From Loripinus fragilis (lineage: Eukaryota; Mollusca; Bivalvia; Lucinida; Lucinidae), in contig OZ026517.1 in the NCBI GenBank assembly GCA_964019695.1, positions 54,491,672 to 54,555,671 on the forward strand: a stretch of DNA of 64,000 nt, in the 5' to 3' direction. Positions 22,498 to 34,459 of the stretch are shown piece after piece. Below the pieces are notes generated by a model, which worked only from the letters and a program-made list of their open reading frames with translations, was not told the DNA's origin and searched no databases. Position 1 is the stretch's first letter. Each line of letters begins with the position of its first letter. The position numbers and the translations under genes are program-made.

Positions 22498-23569
22498 CCC
22501 TAAATATTGAGATAGGTTGACACTTATAGCTTGACACTATACGATCAGATACCTATTTATATTATTCTGAAACTCGAAAAAGTTCATTTTACATGGCTGA
22601 TGAAAAGTGTGAATAACGCAAAACCCTAAATATCGGGATACCTTGACACTGATAACTTGACACTTTATGTTTGGATACCTATTTAATTTATTCTGAAACT
22701 CATAAGGCTAATGAAAAGTGTGAATATGGCAAAACCCTAAATATTGGGATAGCTTGACACTGATAGCTTGACACTATATATGCAGATACCCATTTATTTT
22801 TTTTTCTGAAACTCGAACAAGTTCATTTTACAAGGCTGATGAATAGTTTTTATAAATGCAAAACCCTAAATATTCGGATAGTATGACAACTATAGCTTGA
22901 CACTATCTGTCAAGATACCTATTTAAGTTATTTGATATTCGAACCAGTTCATTTTACAAGGCTCAAGAAAAGTTGAAAACCCCTAAATATTTGGATAGTT
23001 TGACACCAATAGCTTGACATTGGTAGTTTGGATACCTATTTAATTCATTCTGAAACTCGATCTAGTTCATTTTACAAGGCTGATAAATAGTTTGAATATG
23101 GCAAAACCCTAGATATTGAGAGCTTGACACTTATAGCTTGACACTGTATGTTCAGATACCTTTTTGATTTGTTTTAAAACTCAAACCAGTTCATTTTTCA
23201 TGGCTGCTGAAAATTGTGAATATGGCAAAACCCTAAATATTGGGATGGCTTGACACTGATAACTTGATACTATATGTTCAGATACCTATTTTTTTTATTT
23301 TGAAACTCGCACCAGTTCATTTTACATGGCTGATGAAAAGTTTGAATATAGCAAACCCCTAAATATTTGGATAGTTGGACACCTTACCATGTTTATATTA
23401 AAAATTGAACCAGTCCATTTAACGTGGTCGATTAAGAGTTTCAGAGTCTTACTGATGCACAGGCTGTGCTGTACCTTTGTTGTTCCCCCACAGCAATATC
23501 AGGTTTTGTCGACGCGACAAGGCCCAAGTGGTCTGTGATTTTTTTGCTTTTCCAGATTATATGTGCGGA

Positions 23570-23855
23570 TACAGAGTGGTGATACTGGGGGTCCGGACTC
23601 CCTCCCCCCACCCCCTGAAAAATCACAAACCTCTTCGGTTTCTTAGCAATACTGGTCCGGATCCCCTGAAAAATCACAAAGCTGCCAATTCAGTATTCAA
23701 TGTTAGGCCATCATCGGACCGCAAGCGGAACGCCATTTCCCCGCTTCAATGTTGATGGCCTGCATTTAGTGGTATTTGGATCCTCTCTCCCCGTTGTCAG
23801 AGTTTGACACCTCTGACAAAACTTTCTGGATCCTAGCATGCATTATATGCGTTTG
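23570..23855. mobile_element. GGATCC-family MITE, left end lost
   Basis: Contains gggggtccggactccctccc, two gaaaaatcacaaa blocks, caatgttaggccatcatcgg, tagtggtatttggatcctct and the right end gacaaaactttctggatcct. Matches 30602-30909 throughout, but the left GCGCGGATCC end is not visible. Confidence 0.7.
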
Positions 23856-23859
23856 TTAT

Positions 23860-24675
23860 GTTTGTTATGTTTTTGAACAAAACCAAAATACATAGACCCT
23901 GTGACACACTATGTTTACAATAGAACTCGTATTGAATTTTAAGGAACAATGATGTTGCAAATCAGAACTACAAAAAAACCAATCCTGTCAAGCACTTTGC
24001 AATGTGGAGCAACGATTGTCCTTATCAGCCGTAAGGGATGTGCATGGCTGATCAGCAACTGCATCGCCCATATAAACACGAAGTAGTGTTTTCTAGACAC
24101 GCAGGTGGCAATATACAGCCGATACGAATTTGCCAAATTACATCCATATTTGTCATAGGAAGACAATTTGGATATCCTTAAATATTTGAAACAAACGCCA
24201 GACTGGTTGCCTTGGTAGTTAATTTGATTTTAATCCCAGCCCGCATAAAGATTTGTTTCAGAAAAATCAGTTTACGTCATTTATTCCCAAATGCATATTT
24301 TCCAATTGTGTTCTTTTATCATTGAAGAACGTTATATGTTGATTAGCGTCTCTTCACTAATTGACTTAAATCAGTTATTTTCTCGTCTAAACTGATCTCA
24401 GTTTCGAATTTAATAAGTGCCAAGGTTTTATCAGTTTTCGGTGTGTTTTCTTTCTGTCATATTCTGATTCAGTCACACCACATATCACAGTTAGCCCATT
24501 TCTGCTGACCTTATCTATAGGACGAACCCATTTCTAATGTTAGGAATGTTCAGTGGTATCTTTTTTCAAATTTTGATTGTACATCCTTCGAATAAACACT
24601 AAAGATCATGCGGTGTCTGATCTGCATCTGCCCTGTTTGCGTATGTCACATAGAAAGGCCGTTAGGCTAAATTGG
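23860..24675. other. Stretch without gene; half-foldback near 24608
   Basis: gcggtgtctgatctgcatct at about 24610 is a single foldback arm. Nothing else supported. Confidence 0.4.
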
Positions 24676-25837
24676 GTTATAGTGTAGGCCGATGTGTCGA
24701 AATTTGGGCTCCCGTGGGAATTTTTGGGTAAAAGTGATTCATGTCGATTTTCAACTAAAGAAATATATGCAGTTTAAGGAAAAAAAAGTTTCCAATTTTT
24801 TCTTGCAGTATTAACGTCACAGTGACGCCACAAAATGACGTACCATATTTTCACATGAATCAAACAGTTTATATCAGCTAGTACTGTATACACCTAAATT
24901 TATCACATTGTAATGTTGTTTATTGCGTTTAAGTGACTGAAAACGTCGATAGGAGGACCAAAATGAAAATCAATTCAACGTGGACTTCAATTTTACGTCA
25001 AATTGACGTCGATTTGATGTCAGTATGCAGCAAAAAAGTTTGTGTACAGAAATACAATTCTGGAAAGATTGTGTGTGCCTTGCGATTAAAATCAAATGTT
25101 AGCGTAAATTAATGTTTCTAGCTAAGCTTTTTGAAACATGTTAGCTCTCTGACGGTTGGGGCGTTTGGCTGTTACAGCATGTTAACTACGTTACCCCTCC
25201 ATTGTTTAAAACACAAACAATGTGAATAAGGCTGTTAAGGTAGTACCAGTATAATCAAATTGTCCAAACATTCATTTATTGTACAAGAACATTTCATTTC
25301 CAACAAATATTTATGTTTAAGTTATTAGGGCCCATTGTAATGTCATTTATGTTACATGTAAACTACCCCTCCCCCTGTAAAACCTTTGAAATGTTGTTAA
25401 ATAGTTTCATTTAATAAGCTTCTCATTTAACCTTCATGTTTTAACTATATGTCCCAAAAGACAATTAATGGGCCATTTTATAACTACAAGCAGCTTGTTT
25501 TTATCCCAAAAAACTTTAAGAGTTATATGCCGTTTAATATGATACCACAGATAAGCATGTTAAATAAGGTAAGAATATTTTCATTCTAAGATTGTACATG
25601 TATGTAATGCTATATGAAAACCTTTAAACACCATGTATGAGCATTATATTGAAATTCAATAGTAAAATGCTGTAACCAACAACGTTTCTGGTGCTAATTA
25701 TCTTTTTGTTATTTGTGTGGCAATATGTAGCGTATAATACAGCTTTCAAGACTGTATATGACTTGCTTAATTCCTTATATTATACGTTATATGGTATTTG
25801 ATATCATTTCAAAAAAGCAAAGAAGTTTGAATAAGCA

Positions 25838-26160
25838 AGTAAGTATGAATAGGAAATACCACAATCACACACTGCAGGCCAACAAATGGTACCGTGGGGA
25901 CGAGCGACAGAACACTAACAGCCACAAGACATCAGGAACACAATCAAAGTAAAGCAACCAACTCTCATTTCCCCATAAAGGTGATTGCAACACTAGAAGG
26001 ACACAAAGTACTGAATAACAAAACAAGGACCAAACACAAACCCCCACAAACAATGGGGGCAACAATAAGCAATGGATCAACAACAACAAAAATACCGGCC
26101 TAGAACAGACAGCTGCCTAAGCCACTGCAGCGGGAGGGGGGGGGGGGGCTTAAATGCATT
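25838..26160 (-). repeat. Dispersed repeat R (…gtgattgtggtatttcctg), reverse copy
   Basis: Begins aggaaataccacaatcacac and includes gcaaccaactctcatttccc, aaacaaggaccaaacacaaa and a G tract at its far end. Its complement matches 46645-46955 through most of its length. Fragments occur at 8105, 37965, 47109, 50035 and 56464. Its coding frames (64-74 residues) are not conserved between copies. Confidence 0.8.
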
Positions 26161-27094
26161 TGACTGGTACCAAATCTTAGTCCTAGATTATGTTGTTGTA
26201 AAAGCACAACAATTGTTTGGTTCGCATGGAAAATGAATTATTTTTTTTTATAGATATCCAGGTTCCTGTTTGTCTGAAAAAAGTATCAATTCACCCATGC
26301 AACATTTGCAAAATATTATATCTTTTAACTTTTTATATCTTCAAAAAATGATTTTCCCAAAATTATAGATTTTAATACCCATAAGCAAATAAAATGATAC
26401 CATAAGCAAATAAAATGATAGCTCTCAAGACCAGTATTTAGAATGATACATTCCCATTTTCTGTCGAATTTGTTAGAATAACATATAAAGCTGTATAAAG
26501 TTTATCATACGGCCCAATGTTTCGCAAAAATGTTGTCAAAGACGATATATATTTGAGCCTGAAAAGCTAATATATCATGGTGAGTTTAGAGATTTGTTTT
26601 GTAGTATTTATCTGGAGAAATTTAAGTTAAATTAAAATTATTATAATCAGTTAAATCAATCACTTTATGTAACTGTTTACAGTTGTTCAAATTATGGGTA
26701 AACGTATTCAGTTACTATGCATGATACAGGCTAAATTCCATGTATCCATGTTTATTTAGGTTCAATAACCATAAAATAGTAACCCTTCTACTTCTAATTA
26801 CTAAATGTTTTGAGGGAGATAATCATTATAACTGCCTATAACTAGTTATTGTTTAAAGAGACTGTTACCAAAATTTCATTTTGTATCCTGGCATCTAGTT
26901 GCGTATGCAGATGGTGAGGCATTAATGAAGCTTTTAAATTCATTCAAGTTTATATTTAAAATAGGTTTCGTTACATAATTAACGAAACTGTCAATCACAT
27001 CAACTTAGTACTTCTGGTCACATGTTCAACCAATAATGGGAAAATAGTGGTGAGTTTTACTCTAAGGCAATGATCACATTAGATATGACCATAT

Positions 27095-27236
27095 TCAAGG
27101 AAACAAGTTAAAGGTTAATTGTTGCTTCAATACTAATTTAAATACAATTTCATCAGCCCATATTATGTCCAGCCAATTTTGATCATGTGACATTAAAGTT
27201 ATTGTAAAATAGATTTTACAATGTTCTTTTAGAATG
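27095..27236 (-). CDS. Candidate terminal exon, unknown protein
   Basis: The acceptor is ideal (ttcatttttctatccag before 27236). The frame reads ILKEHCKIYFTITLMSHDQN then WLDIIWADEIVFKL and ends at a stop at 27095. The preceding piece ends at a strong donor (CAG|GTATGTAAG at 27317/27316); joined in frame it reads YNVPVIFCQSHSQFS before ILKEH. This faintly recalls the PVLYF region of ATG10-type E2-like proteins, but the match is too weak to name. It lies inside the long-TIR interval and may be a captured gene fragment or part of the element's own gene. Confidence 0.3.
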
Positions 27237-28001
27237 CTGGATAGAAAAATGAAATATTTAATAAGAAAGTACAAGTATAAGCTCTCACTTAGTTTTAGCA
27301 ATACATGCTTACATACCTGAACTGACTGTGACTTTGACAAAATATTACAGGAACATTGTAAACATGGTAAATGGAATAATAAAGTAAACATTTGAATAAG
27401 TTGTAAACTCACCAGGATATAGATTCAAAAGAAGCACGCAAAAATGTTAACTGTTCTATCTAATATCAGCATTAAGAAAACACTCTACGCAGTCGCCAAT
27501 GATAAACTCACTTGCAAAGTACCAAAATCAAATGGTCAAATGGGCTAAATCCTTTTAATTATTCTTACCATTACTACTGTTAATCTATTTTGTTTGATTT
27601 GAAATATGCAAAGAAGTAATTGCATGTAATTTTTTATCTATCGTAATGTTCACATTTGATTGGCTAAATATCAAAATGATATCATCTGAAACAAAATTCA
27701 ACTTCAAGACTAAATCTAATTGATAGAATTATGCAAAACAAATTAACCAATACTTAATTTGGGTCAATAAATATAGCAATGGCTACAGTATATATGCTAT
27801 ACTAACAATGCCGGGGAGCTTTTTTAGGTTATAAACCATTTTCTTTCAAATGTATGACTATCATGAACCATTAGAACAAATGCTGTCTGTTCAATGCTTC
27901 ACAAAAATTTAGAACCAGACAGAAAGAAAGATAAGTGTAATATGCTCCTTAAAGTTCTCTTGTTATGCATTTTACCAACATAAATGGTAATCTTACCTCA
28001 C

Positions 28002-28161
28002 CAAACTAGACATCCTTCTTCAGATATAAAGCGATTATAACCACAGGAATAGGCTTGGTGTGTGCCATACTCGTATGTTGGGAAATAGTCGTTAAGTTTC
28101 CAAAACACTTCAGTTAATTGTTTCAAAAGACAAAGTTGAAGGTCACGATTTAGACCTAAGT
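28002..28161 (-). CDS. Candidate internal exon, unknown protein
   Basis: Acceptor gttatttcag precedes 28161; donor TTTG|GTGAGG follows 28002. The frame reads LGLNRDLQLCLLKQLTEVFW then YFPTYEYGTHQAYSCGYNRF. It closes with a stop if not spliced. No domain recognised. It is on the same strand as the exon at 27095-27236 and inside the same TIR-bounded interval. Confidence 0.35.
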
Positions 28162-30034
28162 CTGAAATAACTTTCTTTTTCAACGAATTCCGAGAAAGTT
28201 TTTGTCTTTATCAATACAGTTGGTGTAATCAATGGTAGGGTTACACAATGTGTGATAGATCTTACTACCTTAATGCTACTTCATGCTTAGTATTATTGTG
28301 TCATCTAAAATAAGGTGTAGCCAGTGAAGAAAAGCGTCTTTTTTCTATCATTTCATGTATAAAATGAAGCAAATACACGAGTGTCAGTGAGATAAAATAT
28401 ATCATCTTTACATAAAAGAAACATTAATGGATCATTAAATAAGCAGCATCTAAAATGCTGTTTATAAATTTGATAAAATACACAGACTTGAAATGACGTT
28501 TTATGTGATTTAGGCTAACATTTCTTCCCTTATTATCAATGCTTTGTTAATATTTCAGGTAATGGCAATTACTGGCAGTTAAATGACAGTAAATAAACCA
28601 CTAGCAGTGTTAACTCATAAATTGCTGTTTTTGCTTCAACATAATGCATTTAAAAGAAAGTAAAGTAGATAACAGTAATAACAGGTCTTTTTATTTGATA
28701 GAATCATATTGCTAGTCATTTGAATACAATTAAAAGTCTAAGCTTATATTGTCACGTAAGAATAAGGAAAAATTTGATAGAAATTCCTATTATTTCAGGT
28801 TAACGAAGTAACTCTGTAACCGCTATAGAGTAATATACATTATTCTGTGGCATATATATTTTGGTTTTAGAAAGATGTAGTGTACAAAACTCTCCCTCAG
28901 GGGTATTTTGGCAGCCTATAGTCTAGTGATAGTACTACATTAAGTAGTAATACATTTGAAGTAAGTAACATATATAACTGTCATTTTATAGAGGTGTATT
29001 GTTTAAAACGCATACTTGCCTGTTGCTGCTATTTGATATATGCTTTTAAGGCAATCAGCATGTCGATAAATAAGAATTAGATATAACTTGGTATTTGCAC
29101 AATAGGATTTGAAATTACGATAGAGTAACGTAGCTAACATGGCTGTTACAGGTCAGAGAGCTAAAATATGTCATTTTGTATCTTATATCATGAAGTTTCA
29201 GTAAAGCATAGTGTACAATATAATATAGCAGTGGGAGAGGAGGGTCTATTCGCATATTGTGATCTAATGTCATTTGAGCTTTCACTATAACATACTTTTC
29301 ATTTTGATTCTGACGTCATTTTTTTCCTCTCTTGACATCATTTTGAAGTTAAAGTAATCTCTTTAAAATTCTGAGTTATTGTCTATACTCCAAATACAAT
29401 ATATCGCCAGTAATATTACTATAGCTGATCAAACAGTACATGTTTGCGTTAGCTGATATTCATAGTGCTCAATTATCAAGCCCTAAATAAGTCAAAAATG
29501 GTTAAATCACTTTGTGACGTCACCATGATGTTAAAATGGCAAGAAAAAATTGGAAACATCTTTTTTCTTAAACAGGATACATTTTTCTACAAGAAAATGT
29601 ATGTTTGACACTTTTACCTAAAAATTCCCACGGGATTACACAGCGGCCTACACTATTAACATGTCATCCTGCACCAAGGCTCTTAAACCTTGTCATGTTG
29701 AATATTTTCATATACTACACTCCTCCCCCTCCCCCATTTTTATATTATTTTACGCTGTTAACCAACAGCGTCCCAGTTGTAAGAATGTTTTTGTTTTTCA
29801 ATCGAAGTGGAAACCGTGTAGATCCTGATCGGATGGCTTCGATAGAAGCCAGCTGATCTGGATCTACAATGTTTTCAAAAATAAAATAAATCAGGGTTTA
29901 GCATGACAGAGGTTAGTAGCAGTTAAGTACTTTATTTGGTTTGTTTGAAGCTAAACGACACATCAACCCTTGTGGGTCATTGGCGTCAGACGGTAGCTAG
30001 CGAGTTTATTAATACTTTCGCCAGTAACTGACAA

Positions 30035-30220
30035 CTGCATACTTGAATCAGTGCATCGTGACCGAAGGGCCGCGGGTTTTAGCCTCACCGGCGTCACTGC
30101 GTTGTGGTCCTTGAGCAAGACACATTTATCCTAGCTTAGTACTGGTTAAACCTAGGAAGACCCGTCCCTATATAACTGAAAGATTGATGTTGGGACGTAA
30201 AGAATCAAATCAAAACAAGT
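30035..30220 (+). mobile_element. SINE-like, tRNA-derived remnant
   Basis: A decayed tRNA-like head (ccgcgggttttagcctcacc near a box B position) is followed by gtggtccttgagcaagacac, a central block common in animal SINEs, and a tail gttgggacgtaaagaatcaa. The copy at 53790-53968 shares the block and tail. Fairly diverged. Confidence 0.55.
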
Positions 30221-30601
30221 GCTAAATAAAGGCAAATCCGCTCATCTTTAACGGGATTCGGCGATACCTGTAAGAGACTTTTGCTTTTCAGTTGAACATT
30301 GCATCGGAGAAACAAAAAAAAAAAAAACTGAAATGCTAATAGATCAGTTTGTTGCTTTAAGAGTTAATTTTCAGGCAGTAATTACGTAACATTCTCTGAC
30401 AGACTCTAATTATGTAGACAAATGGTGCTATTAAACTAGATCAATAGTTCCATTCTGGAACTATCAGACCCAGTTTCAAAATTATTCCACGGAGACCGTG
30501 CACTTGAAGTTCATACTCTCCATTATCCTTCCAAACAAGCAGACCTCTAGATAAATAATACATTTCTTGTTTCTCTGAATTTTGGCGGAGCTCTATACTA
30601 C

Positions 30602-30909
30602 CATGCGCGGATCCGGAGGGGGAGGGGGTCTGGACCCCCACCCCCTGGAAAGTCATAAAGCTATAGGGTTCCTTAGCAAAACTGGTCCTGATCCCCTGGA
30701 AAATCACACAGTTACAAAGTCATGTTTGACCATCATCGGCCCGCATGTGAAACGGCATTTAAATGGCGTTTCGCTGGCGTTCGGATAGCGACCCGCTTTT
30801 AGTGGTACATGTATTTGAATACTCCCTCCCCTCATAAAACAACAACGAAAAAAACTCAACGTTGTCAGAGTTGGACCCCCTCTGGCAAAACTTTCTGGAT
30901 CCGCGCATG
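30602..30909. mobile_element. GGATCC-family MITE, complete, 5-bp duplication
   Basis: Inverted ends catgcgcggatccgga and complement catgcgcggatccaga. ACTAC flanks both sides exactly (30597-30601, 30910-30914). Interior: two cctggaaaatcaca-like blocks, gaccatcatcggccc, a hairpin gcatttaaatggcgtttcgc, and ggaccccctctggcaaaact. Non-coding. Relatives at 17041, 23570, 33312 and 52301. Confidence 0.85.
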
Positions 30910-30929
30910 ACTACAAAATGTATTCGGCC

Positions 30930-31010
30930 ATGTATTCGTTGCGAAAAGATGATAAAATGCTCGACAAGCATCGCATTTATCTTTTTTCGTCAACTCGTTT
31001 CATAAATTCA
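30930..31010. repeat. Hairpin repeat (aaaagataaaatgc stem), copy 1
   Basis: gttgcgaaaagatgataaaatgc pairs with gcatttatcttttttcgtcaac. Related to 61686-61775, which has the same stem and the aacgagtt edge. Confidence 0.6.
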
Positions 31011-31399
31011 ATAATAAACGAGGACTCATGTAAGATTCTCAATTCGTTCAATTCTAAGTTGATTGCTTGGGAAAGGCTGTATTAATTGCATCGACCTCAT
31101 TTAAGCAAATGTCTGTATTTGAATGCCTTCATTTCATAATCAAAGATGACAGTTTTATTATAAAGCACACAAAAACTAACAAGTTGAATAAATGACGTCT
31201 TTGGTTCTCATGGCAACATTATATTTGGAGTTTGAATAGTTAAATAAAGAAATAGCAATAAACTAACTTTCATTTGATATATGGGATATTTATTTAAGAT
31301 TGGCATATTGACGGACTTGTTGTCAAAATATAATGAACACTCATCATAGCAATTTGGCATTCGTTCTCAGAACTTGAGAGGAATGTTATATTTTCCGAC

Positions 31400-33260
31400 G
31401 TAATCAAAATACAGTCATAGTAGCTTTCAAAACAATGAATCCATTTTTCCAACGTTATCGTAGTTTTCAAAACAATGAATCTATTTCTCCAACGTTATCA
31501 AAATTTAGGCATAGTAGCTTTCAGACATAATCTATTTCTCGAACGTTATCCAATATAGGCATGGTAGCTTTCAAAACAATGAATCTATTTCTTCAACGCT
31601 ATCAAAATATAGACAAAGTAGCTTTCAAAACAATGAATCTATTCTCCAACGTTATCAAAATACAGTCATAGGAGCTTTCAAAAACAATGAATCTATTCTT
31701 CAACGCTATCAAAATATAGACAAAGTAGCTTTCAAAACAATGAATCTATTCTCCAACGTTTTCAAAATACAGTCATAGGAGCTTTCAAAAACAATGAATC
31801 TATTCTTCAACGTTATCAAAATACAGTCATAGGAGCTTTCAAAAACAATGAATCTATTCTTCAACGTTATCAAAATACAGTCATAGGAGCTGTCAAACAA
31901 TGAATCTATTCTCCAACGTTATCAAAATACAGTCATAGGAGCTTTCAAAAACAATGAATCAATTCTCCAACGTTATCAAAATACAGTCATAGGAACTTTC
32001 AAAAACAATAAATCTATTCTCCAACGTTATCAAAATACAGTCATAGGAGCTTTCAAAAACAATGAATCTATTCTCCAACGTTATCAAAATACAGTCATAG
32101 AAGCTTTGAAAACAATGAATCTTTTCTCCAACGTTATCAAAATACAGTCATAGGAGCTTTCAAAAACAATAAATCTATTCTCCAACGTTATCAAAATACA
32201 GTCATAGGAGCTTTCAAAAAACAATGAATCTATTCTCCAACGTTATCAAAATACAGTCATAGGAGCTTTCAAAAAGCAATGAATCTATTCTCCAACGTTA
32301 TCAAAACACAGTCATAGTAGCTTTCAAAACAATGAATCCATTTTCCAACGTTATCGTAATTTTCAAAACAATGAATCTATTTCTCCAACGTTATCAAAAT
32401 TTAGGCATAGTAGCTTTCAGACATAATCTATTTCTCGAATGTTATCCAATATAGGCATGGTAGCTTTCAAAACAATTAATCTATTTCTTCAACGCTATCA
32501 AAAAATAGACAAAGTAGCTTTAAAAACAATGAATCTATTCTCCAACGTTATCAAAATACAGTCGTAGGAGCTTTCAAAAACAATGAATCTATTATCCAAC
32601 GTTATTAAAATACAGTCATAGGAGCTTTCAAAAACAATGAATCTTTTCTTCAACGTTATCAAAATACAGTCATAGGAGCTGTCAAACAATGAATCTATTC
32701 TCCAACGATATCAAAATACAGTCATAGGAGCTTTCAAAAACAATGAATCCATTCTCCAACGTTATCAAAATACAGTCATAGGAGCTTTCAAAAACAATAA
32801 ATCTATTCTCCAACGTTATCAAAATACAGTCATAGGAGCTTTCAAAAAACAATGAATCTATTCTCCAACGTTATCAAAATATAGTCATAGGAGCTTTCAA
32901 AAACAATAAATCAATTCTCCAACGTTATCAAAATACAGTCATAGGAGCTTTCAAAAAACAATGAATCTATTCTCCAACGTTATCAATATACAGTCATAGG
33001 AGCTTTCAAAAACAATAATTCTATTCTCCAATGTTATCAAAATACATTCATAGGAGCTTTCAAAAAACAATGAATCTATTCTCCAACGTTATCAAAATAC
33101 AGTCATAGGAGCTTTCAAAAACAATAAATCTATTCTCCAACCATATCAAAATACAGTCATAGGAGCTTTCAAAAACAATGAATCTATTCTCCAACGTTAT
33201 CAAAATACAGTCATAGGAGCTTTGAAAACAATGAATCTATTCTCCAGCATTATCAAAATA
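31400..33260. repeat. 54-bp minisatellite with higher-order structure
   Basis: Unit: aatgaatctattctccaacg / ttatcaaaatacagtcatag / gagctttcaaaaac, about 33 copies. A distinctive run of variant units (including a deleted one reading ttatcgtagttttcaaaac and one reading ttcagacataatctatttct) occurs at about 31420-31630 and again at about 32320-32530, ~0.9 kb apart, showing higher-order duplication. Open frames here are repeat translations. Confidence 0.9.
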
Positions 33261-33311
33261 CAGCCATACCCAGACTTCAAATTTATACAAAATAATGACG
33301 AGAAGTTATAA

Positions 33312-33430
33312 CCATGTGCGGATCCAGAGGGGTGTGGGGACAGGGGTCCGGACCCCCTCCCCTGGAAAGTCACAATAGCGTTTAATCTCTTAAAATATGG
33401 TATGGACCCCCTCGAGAAGCAATTGGACCA
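33312..33430. mobile_element. GGATCC-family MITE, left fragment
   Basis: catgtgcggatccagagggg followed by gggtccggaccccctcccct and a ggaaagtcaca block, then diverges. The right end is missing. Confidence 0.6.
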
Positions 33431-33489
33431 TTTAAGTTCAATAAACTGCTCAACTTTTTTGGAAAAAAAATTTTTTGAGGAATACGACA

Positions 33490-33575
33490 ATATTGTCAAA
33501 CAGTTTTGATCCAGATTAGGCCTGACCAAACGTTGGGCCTGATCTGGGTCCAAACTGTCTGCAGCGACACTGGTA
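33490..33575. repeat. Foldback hairpin of the GATCTGGGTC stem type
   Basis: caaacagttttgatccagat and cctgatctgggtccaaactg pair around accaaacgttggg. Part of a TTAA-family relative without readable ends. Confidence 0.65.
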
Positions 33576-33646
33576 GACCTGACTCTGATCCCTATATCAT
33601 GACCGGCAGTTGATATCAATGCACTAATCTCTGAAGGTTTCAGGAT

Positions 33647-33841
33647 CACAAAGATGAGTTTTGTAAGATTTTTAAAGAGCAGCTTGAGACTGATGCGTTC
33701 ACAGAATAAGTCTAAGAGGCTGGTTTGAGTCTCACTCTGTTTTCAAAGTCACAAAGATGAATTTTGTAAGAGTTTTTAAAGTGCAGCTTGAGATTGAGGC
33801 GTTCAAAAGCTGAGACGAACAGGCTGGTTTGAGTTTCACTG
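33647..33841. repeat. Tandem duplication, ~103 bp
   Basis: cacaaagatgagttttgtaa, gcagcttgaga and aggctggtttgagt recur 103 bp apart (33647 and 33750). Two diverged copies, non-coding. Confidence 0.75.
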
Positions 33842-34377
33842 CGATACGTGTCGCACAGACTCAGTGCACTTTCTAAGGTGCTACGCAAACAATTACAGAG
33901 AAAAGACAATGCCATTATCTGGAGATGAAAAAGCCGATACCATATAAATGGCTATTTTTGTCATCATGTAATTGCCAGAAAGACATTAGATTTGTCGCCT
34001 GCATTTGGATAATTTGGAAATGAAAGTAGACTTCATAAATAATTCCAGGCTTGCAAAAGGTTTCCTGGAATCGATCCACTGATATGCGTTCATTTGTTCT
34101 AATTCGTCTAAATTGATTTACAAAATTGATGCAGCACGTCTCTAATGAAGGATTCTTGTCGGAATTATTTGTGCCAGCACAAGTTGTGATTTTGGTACTT
34201 ATGAAATACATGCGCAAAAATCATCTTTAAAATCCCGTGCAGACGTATCCAGCGGGGCTTCAGGTCTGATTTCAGTCTGAGTCTCCATCTACATCCATAC
34301 TTTGTGTGTCCGAGCACACAACAGGGATGTTGGGTGGTATTTTTCATTTTTTACTCAAATTCTAGTTGATCATTATG

Positions 34378-34456
34378 TAGCAAAAAGTGGAGACCCTGAT
34401 CAGATGCCGCGGTTCTGCGGCATCTGATCTGGGTCTGCACTGTTTGCATATGTCCC
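34378..34456. repeat. Foldback hairpin (TGCCGC loop)
   Basis: gtggagaccctgatcagatg and catctgatctgggtctgcac pair around ccgcggttctgcgg. Same stem as 24608 and 16700 (single arms) and 53290. Confidence 0.75.
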
Positions 34457-34459
34457 CCC

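Larger units (their letters stand above)
18938..23390. repeat. ~125-bp satellite array, roughly thirty diverged units
   Basis: Core phrases recur about every 125 bp: gcaaaaccctaaatattggg, atagcttgacactgatagct, cagatacctatttaatttat, ccagttcattttacatggct, gatgaaaagtgtgaatatg. Each unit holds an internal double of agcttgacact. Several units lack the ccagttcatt block, giving ~105-bp variants. A foldback lies at the start (18950-19010). Interrupted by the element at 20867-21583 and a dispersed segment at about 22372-22497. Open frames here are repeat translations. Confidence 0.9.
24678..29657. mobile_element. ~5-kb interval with ~520-bp inverted terminal repeats
   Basis: Left end tagtgtaggccgatgtgtcg; right end complement tagtgtaggccgctgtgtaa. 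Inverted similarity resumes as cccgtgggaatttttgggta, tttccaattttttcttgc, and finally agctctctgac and ctgttacagc..catgtta.ctacgttac at 25143-25196, matched at 29132-29185. Both sides stop about 520 bp from their end. TTA borders both ends (possible 3-bp duplication). The interior has a nested dispersed repeat and exon-like pieces on the minus strand. Superfamily unknown: a TTA duplication suggests PIF/Harbinger, while long TIRs starting AGT recall Polintons, but no Polinton gene is seen. Confidence 0.65.

Noticed and set aside
24678..29657. Polinton/Maverick
   Set aside because: Ends start near AGT and TIRs are long, but no polymerase, integrase or capsid-type gene is visible and flanks show no 6-bp duplication.
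31400..33260. CRISPR-like regular repeats
   Set aside because: The 54-bp units abut without unique spacers and diverge like a minisatellite; no cas genes; the window looks eukaryotic.
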